Source: Priapulus caudatus (lineage: Eukaryota; Priapulida; Priapulimorpha; Priapulimorphida; Priapulidae). Taken from it: DNA of 57,254 bases. The position numbers and the translations under genes were made by a program. Shown here piece after piece: positions 34,301 through 48,400 of the stretch. Position 1 is the stretch's first letter; each line of letters opens with the position of its first letter. The notes under the pieces were generated by a model, which was not told where the DNA came from, made no database searches, and was given only the letters and a program-made list of their open reading frames with translations. Where the stretch lies: assembly GCF_000485595.1 (NCBI RefSeq), contig NW_014577482.1:303147-360400 (forward strand), given 5' to 3'.

Positions 34301-37300
34301 TTTGTTGAATGTGGGATGCTCTGGAACTGGCTATGTTCGAAAATGTGGGTATCCGGAACTAGGATTTCACGCACGGAGTTCATCATCGGATGTAAATAAA
34401 CAAGAACAGCAGCAGCAGCTGACCATCCATCCATCCATATGCATAAGCGTTCGGTGTATGCATGCCTTCTTCACGGCCTGGCTTCAACGTATTCAAAGTA
34501 CGATGCACTGGAACGGAAATGTTAAAAACTAGGGCCTCCGGAACGGCAAAAATGTAAGACCTGCATGGTAACTAAACTTGTGATGCTCTGGAACGAGATA
34601 TTCTTAAAAATGCGATGCACTGAAACGGAAGTTTAGGGTTGAAAATGGGGGTCTCTCCCGCGGCACATACCTACCATGCAATATATATGGAGTGCCCCCC
34701 CCCCGGGAGCCAATTAAGGCTGTATCAACATCAGCACCATGCGGTGATTGCCAGATTTGCAAAGGTGTTGTCTAGTGGTTCATGTATAGTTTTACCATTT
34801 GTGCCGTAAACCAGTTTTGGTTTTGACGTGTTGAATATAATGTTCTTGAAAAGCTGCGCGGGGTATACGTGTGGGATCACTTTATTTATTGCACCTGTGA
34901 CATTGTTACATATACCCACTAATTTTCATGGGATCATTTGAGTGAAAAATAAATATTTAAATAGTAATTTATAGTTATTATTATATTATTATTATTAACA
35001 ATAAACCATTATTGCATATATAATTCAAATACAAATACATGTACTTAAAAGTCAATTTATGTAAAGAAAAATGATGGATTCAATGGTATTGGACGGTTAA
35101 ATTGACTATATGTCACGAATAAGTTGTCAAAAGTGTAGCAAATTGGGTCTTGCTTATAAGCAGACGTTTACAAGATTTATTTGATACAATGCTATTAGTT
35201 ATTTATCTCTGTCACATGTAAGTTACAGTATTTATCTCTGTCAAAGACAAGTTACAGTATTTATCTCAGCCACATGTAAGTAACAGCACGTGTTTCTGTC
35301 TCGCTCTGTGCCACGCGATTTCGCCGTCATCTCCCGCGTTCTCACGCCGCGCGTGTTTTTTCAGCGCCGCGAGTTGGTCACTTACGAGTTTGAGGTGATG
35401 GTGGAGGGAGTGACCAGCCTGAGCCTGCCCGAGGGCATGATATGGGGCGAAGCGGACTGCTATGTGAAGTACTGGTTCCCAGCGCAGCGAGACGAAGACG
35501 GAGACGTCTACGAAGACGATGATGGTTCTGGCCGAGGTAGTTGCCGCGCCGCGGCTCGCGATCGCGGAGGTCGTCGCCGCGGCAACCGTTCGATCGCGGT
35601 TCGATTTCACTAGAGTTCTAGTTAGTTATTTCGGTTACCGAACTGTTTATAGTTTGCTGCTGTAGCCTCTTTAGGGAGGTTGGGAGGGTAAGGGGCAGCA
35701 CCGCCCCACCCTAGATTTGAGGGGAAAATGAGATGAAACCAAATATATGTAAGCGCCAAGCAACACTTGCCTTACTCTAATTAAAGAATTTGAACGAAAA
35801 GAAGCAGTCGGAAATAATTCCGATATTCTGGCCGGCCCAGGTTTCGAAAATTTCGATTTCTACTACATAACCTATAGCAAAATCTATAAAAATTAGCCAG
35901 TCCTGCTCGCAAGATGCCAATCCCAGACTCGGAGACGTGTTGGAGGGTGAGGGGGAGATAGGCTGCTATTTCCTCCATTGAAAAGAGAAGTTCCCAATGC
36001 TCGCCGCTTACGACTGACTCCTCTCCTCTCCTCGTCGCCAGGTGCCTTGGTGATGACGCAACACAAGACGACGTCGACACTGTTCCTGCCAGATCCGACG
36101 TTCAACGACTCCGCCGCGCACGTGTTCACGCTCGACGCCCGTGTCCCCGTGCAGAGGGCGCTGCTATGCGCGTGCGCGAGCGCGCCGGAGTCGCGCGGCG
36201 GCTTCCCGTTTGAAGTGTGGAGCCGCTTCTACCATCCGCGCGTGCGAGACCAGCTCGTTGGCAAGGTGGGCGGGACGACGACGCCCGCCGTCGCCACGGG
36301 TTACGCACCGCGTTGTCGGCAACATTGTGCGTAGTTGCGGCGTTGCGAGTTACGTCCGACGTCTTGTTGTCGGCAACATTGTGCGTAGTTGCAGCGTTGC
36401 GAGTTACGTCCGACGTCTTGTTGTCGGCAACATTGTGCGTAGTTGCGGCGTTGCGAGTTACGTCCGACGTCTTGTTGTCGGCAACATTGTGCGTAGTTGC
36501 GGCGTTGCTAGTCTTGAATTGAAGGGACTTTCGAAGCGTGAAGCGTCGTGCAAAAGTTGCGAGCTTTTAGACTCGGGATCAGTCGTGACTGTTCGTGATG
36601 TTTCCTGCTTTGACATTAGCTGCAATTAACTTGCCGTTCGTGTGGTGTTTAACGATTGTTCTAGCATTTCTTCTTCTTTTTTTTTGTCGACGTATCTGAT
36701 GATTTCGTTCCTGCAGGCATTGCTTCCACTTGCAAAAGTGTGCATGCTGACTAGCACGAAAAGAGCTACAGATGGAGCCACCAGCGAAAGTTTCCGTCTT
36801 CCCGTATCTTACATTTGCACTACACAACAGGAACAGGTGCACGTGCTCTTCATCACTCACGAATTAATAATATTTGTGTAACAGTGTATAAGATACGGTC
36901 AAGCCTATCTCAAATGCATACGAGGCCTAGTCAAGGGAACTTTCAAAAGTGTCGTCCATAGGCAGGTGTCTATTCTAGAGAGGCGATTTCGCTGCCCGAC
37001 TGCCATTCAGAGGGAATGTCAAAAGCACCCTTTAATAGACAGCTGTCGATTCCATAGCAGTGTCCAGTCTATAACAGGTTTGACTATACTGTGGAATGAT
37101 GCAGTGCTGACACAATGAACATCCAATGTACAATAAAGCATGGTGTATAACGTACACGTTTATGTAAATGTTGATATATAATGTTAAAACTCTCACCGTA
37201 TATGTATAGTCACCTGATGCTAGAACTCCATGCATGGCTTTCCCTCTCCGCAGGTCAACACGGTGTGTTCGCTCGAGCTCACGCTCACCTACAGCTCTTC

Positions 37301-40300
37301 CCGGCTCCGTGGCGGCCACTGCCTGCCTGACTGCCGCTTCCGGCCTTCCTCCTCGCACCGGCAAACCCCGGACGCTGGCACGCGGCGGGAGCGCGAGCCG
37401 GCGGCGGACGCCTCGTCGACGTCTCGCCTCGAGGAGATCGCGTCGAATTACAGCCGAACCCCGCCGAATTCTCCGGTGGACCGTCTGCGATCAGACGACG
37501 ACGAAGACGACGACGATGACGACGTAGGCAAACGACCCGTCACAGATCGGAGATCGCGAGGCGTGGGACGTGGAGCGGGCGTCGCGTGGGCCAGCGATCG
37601 CATGGAGGGACGCGTCCGGGAAGACAGGACAAGAGAGGAAGAGGACGTCTACGGGAGGCCGCAGCATGGGCGGGGAGGCGACGGCCGGCGACCCAGGGAG
37701 AAAGCTCGGGGCGGTGTGTCGGAGGGGGAAGCCGCCACAGCCGAGAGGACGCACCGGCGGGGAAGGGTCGGGGGTCTCTCTGATCGGCTGCCGAGAGGGA
37801 AGGGCGGCGAGGGGAAGGAGAATGCGGGCGAGGAGCGCACGAGGAGGCGCCGAGATCGCACCTACTCGATCGAAAAGGAAGACGAAAGCGAGGACCAGGG
37901 TCTTCGGCGGATGGAGGAGGAACGTAGAGAGGAAGCTAGGGATCAGGGTCACATTGTCGCAGGAGGAGGAGGAGAGGATGGCAGGAGACGCACGCAGTAT
38001 GAGAGGGAGGAGGTGGTGGGAGACGACGCGGGCACGGACGGCGAGCCGGAGAAGCTATGCAGTGCGACGATCGTGATAGAGCGGGCGTGCCATCTACCGG
38101 TCTCCGATTCGTAAGTGCAGTTGCCGTTTACGCCCGACCCGCACACGTCAGACCTTTGTCGTCGTGATACGACGTATACGTTTGTCTTCGAGTGGGTGCG
38201 CGTGTAGAAACGTGTACGCCCTCGATTTTAGTTTCTAGTGCAAAAGTCTAGTAGTGTTGCCTGCTACTGATTTATGCTTAGTTATGGTAATCTACCCTTA
38301 GTCCTAACATCCAGCAGCAGCTGCGCTAGGCAACTAGTCGAGAACCTGCAGAACGCGGCAGATCCCCCTCGAGTGGTATCCGTAGTGTTAGTGGAGCGCG
38401 CGCACGCATCTGAGCTGTCAGCTTCGTTGCAGGGCTGCCGGTAGCGGAGTGTACGTGACCTACAGTAGCGGCGGCAGCGCGATGGTGGGCACGCCGGCGG
38501 TGCCCGGTCCGCGGCCTGTGTGGAACTACAAGGCAGAGATCTCGCTGCGCGCCACAGCTCTCGTGGACGAGACGAAAGTAAGCGCAGCGCGTGTGCGGCT
38601 GTCCGATTGATTGAATGCAGATTTAATCCAATTATCGATTTGATGACTTGCGTTTAGCCCGTGGAGATTTGATTTTAGTCGAGTTGGACGTGTCCCGATC
38701 GAGTTTTAATCGGTTGCCGTGTTCGTCAGTTCGTAGTTATGGGTGCGGTGTTGTCTGCATTAAGATGTTAAAAAGCTCAAGAAACGTGAATTTTACGCAG
38801 TTTGAGTGAATGTAAGAATGCTTTTGTCAGTGTGATGTCAGTTGCCTTAAAATCTCGATAAAACTAGACTAGAGCTTTAGAAACACATGGGTAATTCCCC
38901 ATTTTCGCACTGTGCTGTCTCATTCGTCCCTCGCCGGCTTTCCAGAATCTTGTCTTGAGGGTGTGGCGCGGCGAAGGAGCGTCGCACGCTGGTCACCGCT
39001 CGCCGACCGACGCAGCCGTCGGCTTCACGTCCGTCGACCTCACGCCCCTGACGTCCGGCCTGCACCAGATCCACGGCTGGTACAACGTCATCGACTTCCG
39101 CGGGGAGTGTCAAGGTCAGATCAAGGTGAGAACGCTGGTGATGCGAGTGCTGGCGTGTGATGAGGCGTGCCTCGGAGCTGCCGTAGCGCTGTTTCAATTC
39201 TGTCGTCGGCAGTGAAAGAATGTGCAACGTACCTAACTGATAGCGAACGATACAGGCAAATCGATGTACATGGGTCGCCCGATGGGAAACTCCAATAATG
39301 TCCTTTGCAGAAAAGGTGTCCATTCTGTAGTGGTGTCCTGTACCTGTGTTGACCATAGATTAGATGACAGGTGTCGCTCTGGGTTGCGTGAATGTCGTCG
39401 TTGACGTTCATTTGTTTCGCGCGCAGGTTGGCATCGTGCCGCACGAGGACGTCTCAGATCTGCGAGCGCGGAAACCCGAAGTCATGCGTGCGCAGGAACT
39501 GCCCGAGGCCTCTGCCGCCAGGGGGCGCTGCTATGTCACTGACGCCGTCTACGACCGCTTTCCGAGTCACGTCGCGCGCCACGCAGAGCAGCGTGTGCGG
39601 CTGGCGCCCTCTGTTGGCAGTCACGTCGAGCAGCGCGTGCGGCTGGCGCCCTCTGTTGGCAGTCACATCGAGATGCACGCGGAGCAGGTGCGCTCACACC
39701 ACGAGGCGCTACGAGGGGGCGCCACCTCTGAGCTCAGCGCCGAGCAAGAGCCAGCTCACTCGAGCGCTCCCTGGGGGGAATTCCGCTCCGCCGCGCACGA
39801 CGCCGACAGCGCTTCGCGCTCCCTCTTGTTTCGCGAGCTGCGGCGAAACATGTCGGAACTCGACCAGATGCGGCAGAAGATGGAGAGGGCGACGCGCATA
39901 CCAGGTGGCAGCACCGAGGCTGGGACGCGCCCGGCCGAAGCTGAGAGGGCTTCACCGGACGTCGCTGCCCGCGGTCCAACGCGTGGGCATTTACCGTCGA
40001 ACGATCCGTATGACACGGGTGAGGCGTTTGAAACAGGCGAGGCGTTCGAGGTGGGTGAGGCATGCAAGACGGGCGAGGCATATGAGATGGGCGAGACATT
40101 CGAGACTTTGGCCGATGTTGTCATGGAGGCAGGACTGACAGCGCATAGCGAGGAGGTGGTTATCCCGCAGAGGTTAAATGGCGGTTACAGCATCTGTGAT
40201 ACCGGAAGAGTCAGTCCAGAAAGAGTCAGTCCAGAAAGAGTCGGTCCAGAAAGAATTGGTCCAGAAAGAGTCGGTCCAGAAAGAGTTGGTCCAGAAAGAG

Positions 40301-43300
40301 TCGGTCCAGAAAGAGTCAGTCCAGAAAGACCAGAAGACACTACGATCTTTGGCGCTAGCGGCAACCGACAAACAGATGCTCTCGGCACATTCGGAGAGAA
40401 ATTGTTCGGCGACTACATGCCACCCGACCAACTTTCCTCTAACCTCTCTGATCTCATCAAAAGCCAAGATGGCAGCAAGGGTCTTCACCACGATCACGCC
40501 TCCGTCTGGCACCTAGACTTTAACTCGAAAAGCGTCGAGCTGCCGACGTCAGCGAACGAGAAACATCGCGATGATCTTCCGGCGGCGACGTCGTCTGCAA
40601 GAACACGCGCCGAGTCGACGAACGACGAGGAATTCGATCGACGAGTGAACGCAAGCGCACCCATGAATAACACTCTAACCAAGGAGTGTCGCCCAACGAA
40701 TAGTTCATCCGCCGACGGCATCCGTAACGGCATCTGCGATCGAGGGAACCGGCGTGGATACTCCGACGACGTCCCGCTGATCTCGTTCGAGTCGGAGGAC
40801 GAGCGGAGCGATGGCGGCGTCGGCGCGCCGGCGACCGATCGCGACGACGCACGCATCGAATCCGCAGACGGCGCGAGCGGCCGGCCGCCGGCGGATCAGT
40901 CGTATGGCGACGTGATCCACCCGGAGTTCTTCCTCCCGGAGGCACGCGCTCTACTGTCGGGGCTTGTGGCGACGGTGGCGGCTTCGATGGCGGCTCCTAT
41001 AGCGGCGACAGCGACGGTGGCGGCTCCTATGGCAACGATGGCGGACGAATGGCTGCCTATAGCGGCGACAGCAATGGGTGGCGGCTCCGATTGCGGTGGC
41101 GGTGGCGGCGTCGCAGGGAGGCAGAGGGTCAAGGAGGCGACGGCCGTGAGAGGGCGCTCACTGACAACAGTGCCGACAGCGGGCTGGCAACTGATAGGAA
41201 GCCAGCCTCATCCTCCTCCTCCGCCCCTCGCCTCCTCTATGATGACAAACGATATGACAGCGACGCGGGACGTCATCTCCCTCCTCAACGTCGACCTTGC
41301 TGCGCAGCACCCAGCAGGGGGCGCACGCGAAGCGGAGGCGAACTTGACCCCACTCGGCGGCGAGACGGTAGCGCGTCGTCGGATGCGGCGTGTCCCAACG
41401 AACGACGATCGTCGCCACCGGCGACAGCTTCCATGACATCAGCATCTACGGCGGCATCGGTGGTGCGGTGCGCGGACTGGTGTCGAGCGCGGCGGTCGTG
41501 TCGCCGGAGCGCGACGAACGATGTGGCGGAAGAGCTGTCTTCAAAGAGTCGACCGACGACGATCGGATCAAGTGCCGCTAAGTCGCCAATAGTTCCGCTA
41601 ATCGATCTCACTGGTGCGGCGCATGAATCTGGCACGGTGGTGCCAACCTACTAGCAGCGAAGCCTGCCTTCAGCGCAACACGGAGGGGCCAGCAGGCGTC
41701 ACAAACGGCGACAAGCGACCACCCTTCGGCCAGCACAGAACAGAGCAACCGTGCCGGGCCGCGAAGCGTGGTGGCGCCACCATTGCGAGTCGAACGACCG
41801 AGGATCGAGATGATAGCTGTGAGCGCCGCGACACTCGGCACGTGGCGCCACCTAACGGCAGCGAAGCGCGACACCCAGATTAGGGCAAATTCACGGCCGC
41901 CCATCCAGATATGCATCAAGGACGTGGAGACCGCGCGACGCCGTGAATATCAGCATTCTTCCGCCACCGGATGGAGCCACGTGTGTGGTCCGGGAAACTG
42001 AGCACATGCGTGCTGACGTTCAGCAGAAAACTGGCGAAACGGGAGTGGTGCAAGCCAACAACAAGACAGCACACGTATCCTTAACAGGGGTCTTTCTCTT
42101 GGGGTTTTGCAAAAAGAGAGCAGGGACTCAGGGAAAATCTTTCGCGCGAACGAGTTCTGAGAACGTTTCCTGAGAGTTTGCTGTTAAACGGTAGTGCGAG
42201 TGCTTACGTGCGAGTAAGTAGTGTTTAGTAAGTGTCTCCCTGTATCGCTTCCCTGTTCTGTTTCCCTTGACCGATGACAAGGAGATCAAAGGCGAGCTTT
42301 ACTGACAGAGGCGTCCTGATGCAGGACTTCTTCACGGGAGGAGAGCAGATGGAAGCGTCTCTGAGAGCTATACGACAGTCTACGTTGACCCCCGCTTCCG
42401 TGCCTGACCTAAAGGTTCGTGCTAATCTGGCGATGCCACCAACGTCCAGCGTTTTCGTTCGACGTGTACGCATGCTACGATCCTCCGTGCTCGGCGCACT
42501 GGTAGGAGCAGCAGCAGCCCAGTGTGGTGTTCTCTACATTATTAGTTTCTTCTTTTCACTATTGTTCTAGTTAGAGATGCCAACCATCAAAGCGTTTTCA
42601 TCTGTATTAGATCAGGAGTGGATAAAAACTACTCGCATTGAAATGTTTTCATTCACTGATACGAATAGTGAAAAAAGTGCAGATTTATTTCAAGAAGCCT
42701 TTTCAATTCGAAACAAAAAACCCTACAATTCCTCTCAGCCGAATGATTTTCTCTATTCTACGATTATTAAAAATTAACGAGTGAATTAATAGGTGAAGGA
42801 ACATTGCGCGTTCAGCGTGACAGTCGAATGAAGAGAACAGCAGCGCGCGTGAGCTGAGCGAACATGTAGAGCTCCCCGTACACAGCAGAGCATCTGCAGC
42901 ACTCTCGCATCCACCTCCGCAAGCGCGGCAGGTCAGGAGCAAGCCCGCTGTCTTTCCCTCGGCGTTCTCCCGTTCGACCACATCAGCTGAAGCTCGTCGC
43001 ACATTCTTACATCATCGGGATCGTCTACGCGATTAACGTCGGACGGCCGCGTTCCGTTATCGTTAGCTCAACCGATGTCTTCTTGCAGTGGTGTCTGTCC
43101 GTCTGTCGTGCTTGCAGTTTCGTCAGCGTGTCCATCCGTTTGCGGAATGTTGGATAGCAGTTTGTAAAAGAAGTCCTCGCGTCAGGAGGGTCCGTTCAGT
43201 AGATGTGGTTGCAGCTCGTATTGCAAAATTCGCGCGTGTGTAAGCGATGGCATGTGAAGATGACAGTGGATTGGAATTATAAACAGAATGTTCTTTATGA

Positions 43301-45406
43301 CACCTCATCACCTCTGCATCGTCTGTGGTGTTGTAGCCAAGGCCTGGGGGGGCACTCACCCCACATCAGGTAGGTATGTCACTGCGGAGTCAAAAATGGG
43401 GGGCTCTGGAACTAACTCAGACCTGAAAATGTCTCTGTAAACTAATGTTTGTTGAATGTGGGATGCTCTGGAACTGGCTATGTTCAAATGGGGTGTCCGA
43501 ACTAGGATTTCATGCACGAGAGTTCATCATCGGATGTAAATAAACAAGAACAGCTGCAGCAGCTGACCATCCATCCATCCATATGCATAAGCGTTCGGTG
43601 TATGCATGCCTTCAGGGCCTGGCTTCAACGTATTCAAAGTACGATGCACTGGAACGGAAATGTTAAAAACTAGGACCTCCGGAACGGCAAAAATGTAAGA
43701 TCTGCATTGTAAACTAAACTTGTGATGCTCTGGAACAAGATATTCTTAAAATGCGATGCACTGAAACGGAAGTTTTAGGTTGAAAGTGGTGGTCTCTCCC
43801 CGCGGCACATACCTACCATGCAATATATATGGAGTGCCGCCCCCCCGGGAGCCAATTAAGGCTGTATCAACATCAGCCACATGCGGGTGATTGCCAGATT
43901 TGCCAAAGGTGTTGTCTAGTGGTTCATATATAGTTTTACCATTTGTGCCGTAAACCAGTTTGTTTTGACGTGTTGAATATAATGTTTTTGAAGAGCTGCG
44001 CGCGGTGTACGTGTGGGATCACTTTATTTATTGCATCTGTGACATTGTTACATATACCCACTAATTTTCATGGGATCATTTGAGTGAAAAATATATATTT
44101 AAAAATAGTAATTTATAGTTATTATTTATTATTATTATTATTAACAATAAATCATTAATTATTGCATATATAATTCAAATACAAATACATGTACTGAAAA
44201 GTCTATTTATGTAAAAAAAAATTGATGGATTCAATGGCATTGGACGGTTAAATTGACTATATGTCACGAATAAGTCGTCAAAAGTGTAGCAAATTGGGTC
44301 TTGCTTATAAGCAGACGTTTACAAGATTTATTTGATACAATACTATTAGTTGACACGGAAAAAAAAAAATATTTAACTAGAGCACTCGGAGAGCGCAGAT
44401 TTGCCAGCGCGTAAACAATTTTATTAATAATTGGATCCGCGATCATGACCAAATGTAATCAAATTCTAGTTACCCATTTCTGACCTATCCTGAAATTTAT
44501 TAATTATTGATCCGGATCACCACAAAATGCAATCAATTATAATTTACCCCATTTGTGACCTGATCCTAAAAAATTAATTAATTAATTAATTAATTGGATC
44601 CGGATCACACCAAAATCTAATCAATCGAAGTAGCCCATTTTCTGACCTATTCCTGAGAATTTTATGACAATCCGTCAATAACTTGTTCAGTTAGGCTGTC
44701 TACACAAAGAAACCAACGCACAATCCCCAAAACCAACAAAACACACGCCGCCTCGTGAAAAAATAACCTCCTGCCAACCCCTTGGCGGAGGAAAAATGGG
44801 CTGGACAGGGCAAGTGACGTAAAACAACGCAGGAAGGATACGCGCGTGACGCACGGCACGCCCACCGCAATTAGTCACCGCACACAAATCTGTTTAACAA
44901 CACATACGCGCAGACAAGATCAGTTAAGCTCTGTTTCCAATCAATTAGCAATCAGGAACTGGCTACAAGTCGTCAGTTGTTCAACCAGTATTTTCACACG
45001 ATGCCGACTGGCGTCGTAACCAGGTGTGAAGTCAGGGGCGTGTACAGGGGGGCGGAATCCAGGGTCCGGATCCCCCCTCGCTCCCGCAGAAAACGCATCT
45101 TGAGGCGGCGTTCTAATTTCACAAATTCCCCCCCCCCTTCGCGCTGCTCGCCAAGTTGGGTAACGCGTCAGACCCCCCCCCCCTGGTACAAATCCTGTAC
45201 ACGCCCCTAAGTGCACTGACGCGGGATGTCTAAAGTTTTTATAGGAGGGTCACTGGGGTAGGCCTATTGTTTAGGCGTGTGCCTCACACACACACACCAC
45301 GCACGCACCGCCGCACGCGCGGCTGCACGCACGCACACACACACACACGCACACACAAACACGCACGTGCGCACGCGCGCAAACACGCACACGCACACGC
45401 ACACAC

Positions 45407-45456
<50 letters not shown>

Positions 45457-48400
45457 TGGATCCACAATCTAAACACCATCCAACCATACGGACTCAACCT
45501 ACGGGTCGAAATACCGGGATGGATAGAAGACCATCACAATAACCCAATTCACATAAACCATAGCTAAGACATGTGTTTATATATGTATCTAGAATTTTAG
45601 AAATGTAACTCAAATCGTTCGCGAGATATTAGAGTTATACTAATAGTACACTTTCCTACTGCCCATGCATAGCCGCGCGTATATTAGCATATATGACAAT
45701 ACCGCGCGTATATTAGCCTATGACGATACCGCGCGTACGTATATTTCTGGTAATTAATTAAACTATTCGTGCTTCAATAAACTGAAAATTTACAGAAACC
45801 ATAGCTAAGACATGTGTTTATATGTATCTAGAATTTTAGAAATGTAACTCAAATGTTCACAAATATAATGTGGTTAGAAGTAGAGTTAGAAGCAACCGGT
45901 TTTACGTCACGTGATAGCGGCTTATAGATGGGCTCCCAGTTTCTTCTTCAATGTAAAGTAAACTGAGTGACGAGATAAATAACACATCTATGGAAAAGAA
46001 TCCAAGATGTCAGCCTCCATTACTTCTTGCTTTGTTTTTATGCTAACATAACTTCAAAAAGATTAGACTGGGAGGTGTATTCTGGTTCCCGCGCGCAACA
46101 GAAAAGTTATCATGAAGGTTGTTAACGTTGTCGTTTTGGCTGCCTTTCTTCTTTTGGATTGTTATTACTTTTTGCGTATACTCTTCGTTGTTCTTCATGC
46201 AAAGCTGGTAGCGCAGAGAAAGTCTCCACTAGATGTATTTGTTACTCGAGGTATGTGTAATTTACTAATTCAGTAATTGCAAACGTGAGAAATGTGGTGC
46301 AGATATCAGAAGTAACAAAATTCCCTATTATTTCAATTAGCATTTGAATAATCAACATAAAAACCGGCTGTTTGACTAATGATATGATAATATAATTTAC
46401 TTCTTTTATCAGGTGTATGTTTGACAACAGACTTGGACTGTAGCTGCCACATGAACAACGCACGCTATCTCCGGGAGTTAGATTTTGCGAGGACGCACAT
46501 GTTGTTCAGTAGTGGCCTATGGAAAACACTCAAGCACCTCAAGGCTGGAGTCGTTGTTGGTTCAAACACTATCCGATACAGGAGAGAAATAAATTTATTT
46601 CAGTTATATAACATACATACACAAGTACGTATAGTATTAGTAATATAGGGAAAAATATTTTTGGGACTGGAAATTTCATCATTCACGTTCCACAGATAGA
46701 CATGCATGTAGGTGTTACAGTCTCCCAAACGGATTTTAATCTATATATTTACCTGTGCTGTTGTTGCATTTATTGGTGTATAGCATATATATTCGATGTT
46801 TTTCCGCTATTATGTTATTTCGTTTATAATTGCAGATAAAGTATTGGGATGAGAAATCACTCTACATAGAGCAGCGATACATAAACACTAAAGATAAATT
46901 TGTCTTTGCCATTGCTATCATCTGTTTTAGAGTTTTGAGTAAGCATATTCATTATTGCAATATAAAAGTTCATATGATAAGAGCTAGGGCTCGACTATTC
47001 AAATATGGTGACTCATTGAAAGTGATAAATGGTGACCCAATTTCTATGCAAAATTGGTGCACAGTGTACACAATAATATAAATATAGTAATAGTATTAAT
47101 TTAACAATGACATAATTTTATCTAGGGAGTACACCCAGGGAAGTTTTAAGAGAGCATGGACACATCTCTATCGACTCCCCAGAAATGCCAGAAGACATTG
47201 CACTGTTTGTGAAGTACAATGAGGCATCAAGTGCCATGCTCAGAAGTGAGACAAAGTCAGAGTAACTTGAGAATTCAGTGTTTACAATTGCTAGTCTGGT
47301 ATTAAGGACCTCACTATGCACATTTAAATGATACATTGTATGTGATATATTTCTACTTGATCATACCCATATCAGTTGTATGGGAAAGTATGTTATTTGC
47401 TATAATTTGCTATTTTATAACCCGGGGGGGGGACTGGTAGAGGAATTGTTAAAGGAATACTTTACTCTAGAATTTGAGAGTATATTATGATAGTAGATTT
47501 ATAAATAATAGCACATACCTATAAATATCTATAATTACGCATTCATGTTTGTCATAAAACAACATTGAATTTTGAAATCTTTATTTTTGGGCGTTGATTT
47601 TTGGTAACTATCTGATATGGTTAGGGAGTAGGAGTAGGCGTAGGCGACACCCTGGACTCGTTAGTGGAGTAGGCGAGGTACGGTCAGGCATATTAGATAG
47701 TACCAGGGTATGTTCCGGCAGTACCCTGGGGGACATAGACCCTCTCAGCGGTACTGGGGACGTGCTGCTGGACAGGGTAAATTTTCCGAACATCATTATT
47801 GGCACAAGTTATATTTTCCAAGCATCATTATTGGCACAGGGTTATCTAGATACACACCCATCAAGCTGATATTGGACCAATATTAGCAAAACAATATTGG
47901 GCCAATATCACCAGGCCGATATTGGACAATTCCGAATATCTGCCTATATTGACAGGACAGGACATAACCGAAATGTGCAATATTGCAATGTTCAGGGTAT
48001 ACTTTTTAGCTCATCTGACATAGTCAGATGCAGCTTGTAGAATCGCATGATCGTCCGTCCGTCCGTGCGTCCGTGCGTCCGTCCGTCAACAGTTGGGCAC
48101 AAATCTTAACCGCTCGACGTACGGTCACGATATTCGGGACGTGGGGGGGTAATCCGAAAACGAGTTGGAGCGCTCACTGACAACAGTGCCGACAGCGGGC
48201 TGGCAACTGATAGGAAGCCAGCCTCATCCTCCTCCTCCTCATCCTCCTCCTCCGCCCTCGCCTCCTCTGATGATGACGACGATGATGACAGCGACGGGGA
48301 CGTCATCTCCCTCCTCAACGTCGACCTTGCTGCGCATCACCCAACAGAGGGCGCACACGAGGCGGAGGCGAACTTGACCCCACTCGGCGGCGAGACGGTA

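Larger units (their letters stand above)
28990..35200 (+). pseudogene. Copy A: noisy duplicate of C2CD3 3' exons and 3' flank
   Basis: 29.0-31.309 kb is colinear with 35.28-37.297 kb, and 31.335-35.200 kb with about 40.664-44.351 kb. Relative to those stretches it has an inserted or missing base every few tens of bases, often in homopolymers, so each exon counterpart (for example from 29107, about 29850, about 30630 and 33660) is frameshifted. At 35200 it stops abruptly inside CTATTAGTT and the minisatellite restarts. The pattern fits a long-read gap fill that overran known sequence. A decayed real duplication is less likely. A 45-bp insertion at 31150 is absent from copy B. Confidence 0.75.
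35201..47847. repeat. Copy B of the repeated locus
   Basis: It starts at the abrupt junction 35200/35201 with the last units of the 29-bp minisatellite. Exons to about 40950 and the THEM6 gene have intact frames. About 40950-43000 carries frame-breaking indels compared with copy C. Homology to copy C ends at 47847, after GGGTTATCT. Confidence 0.8.
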
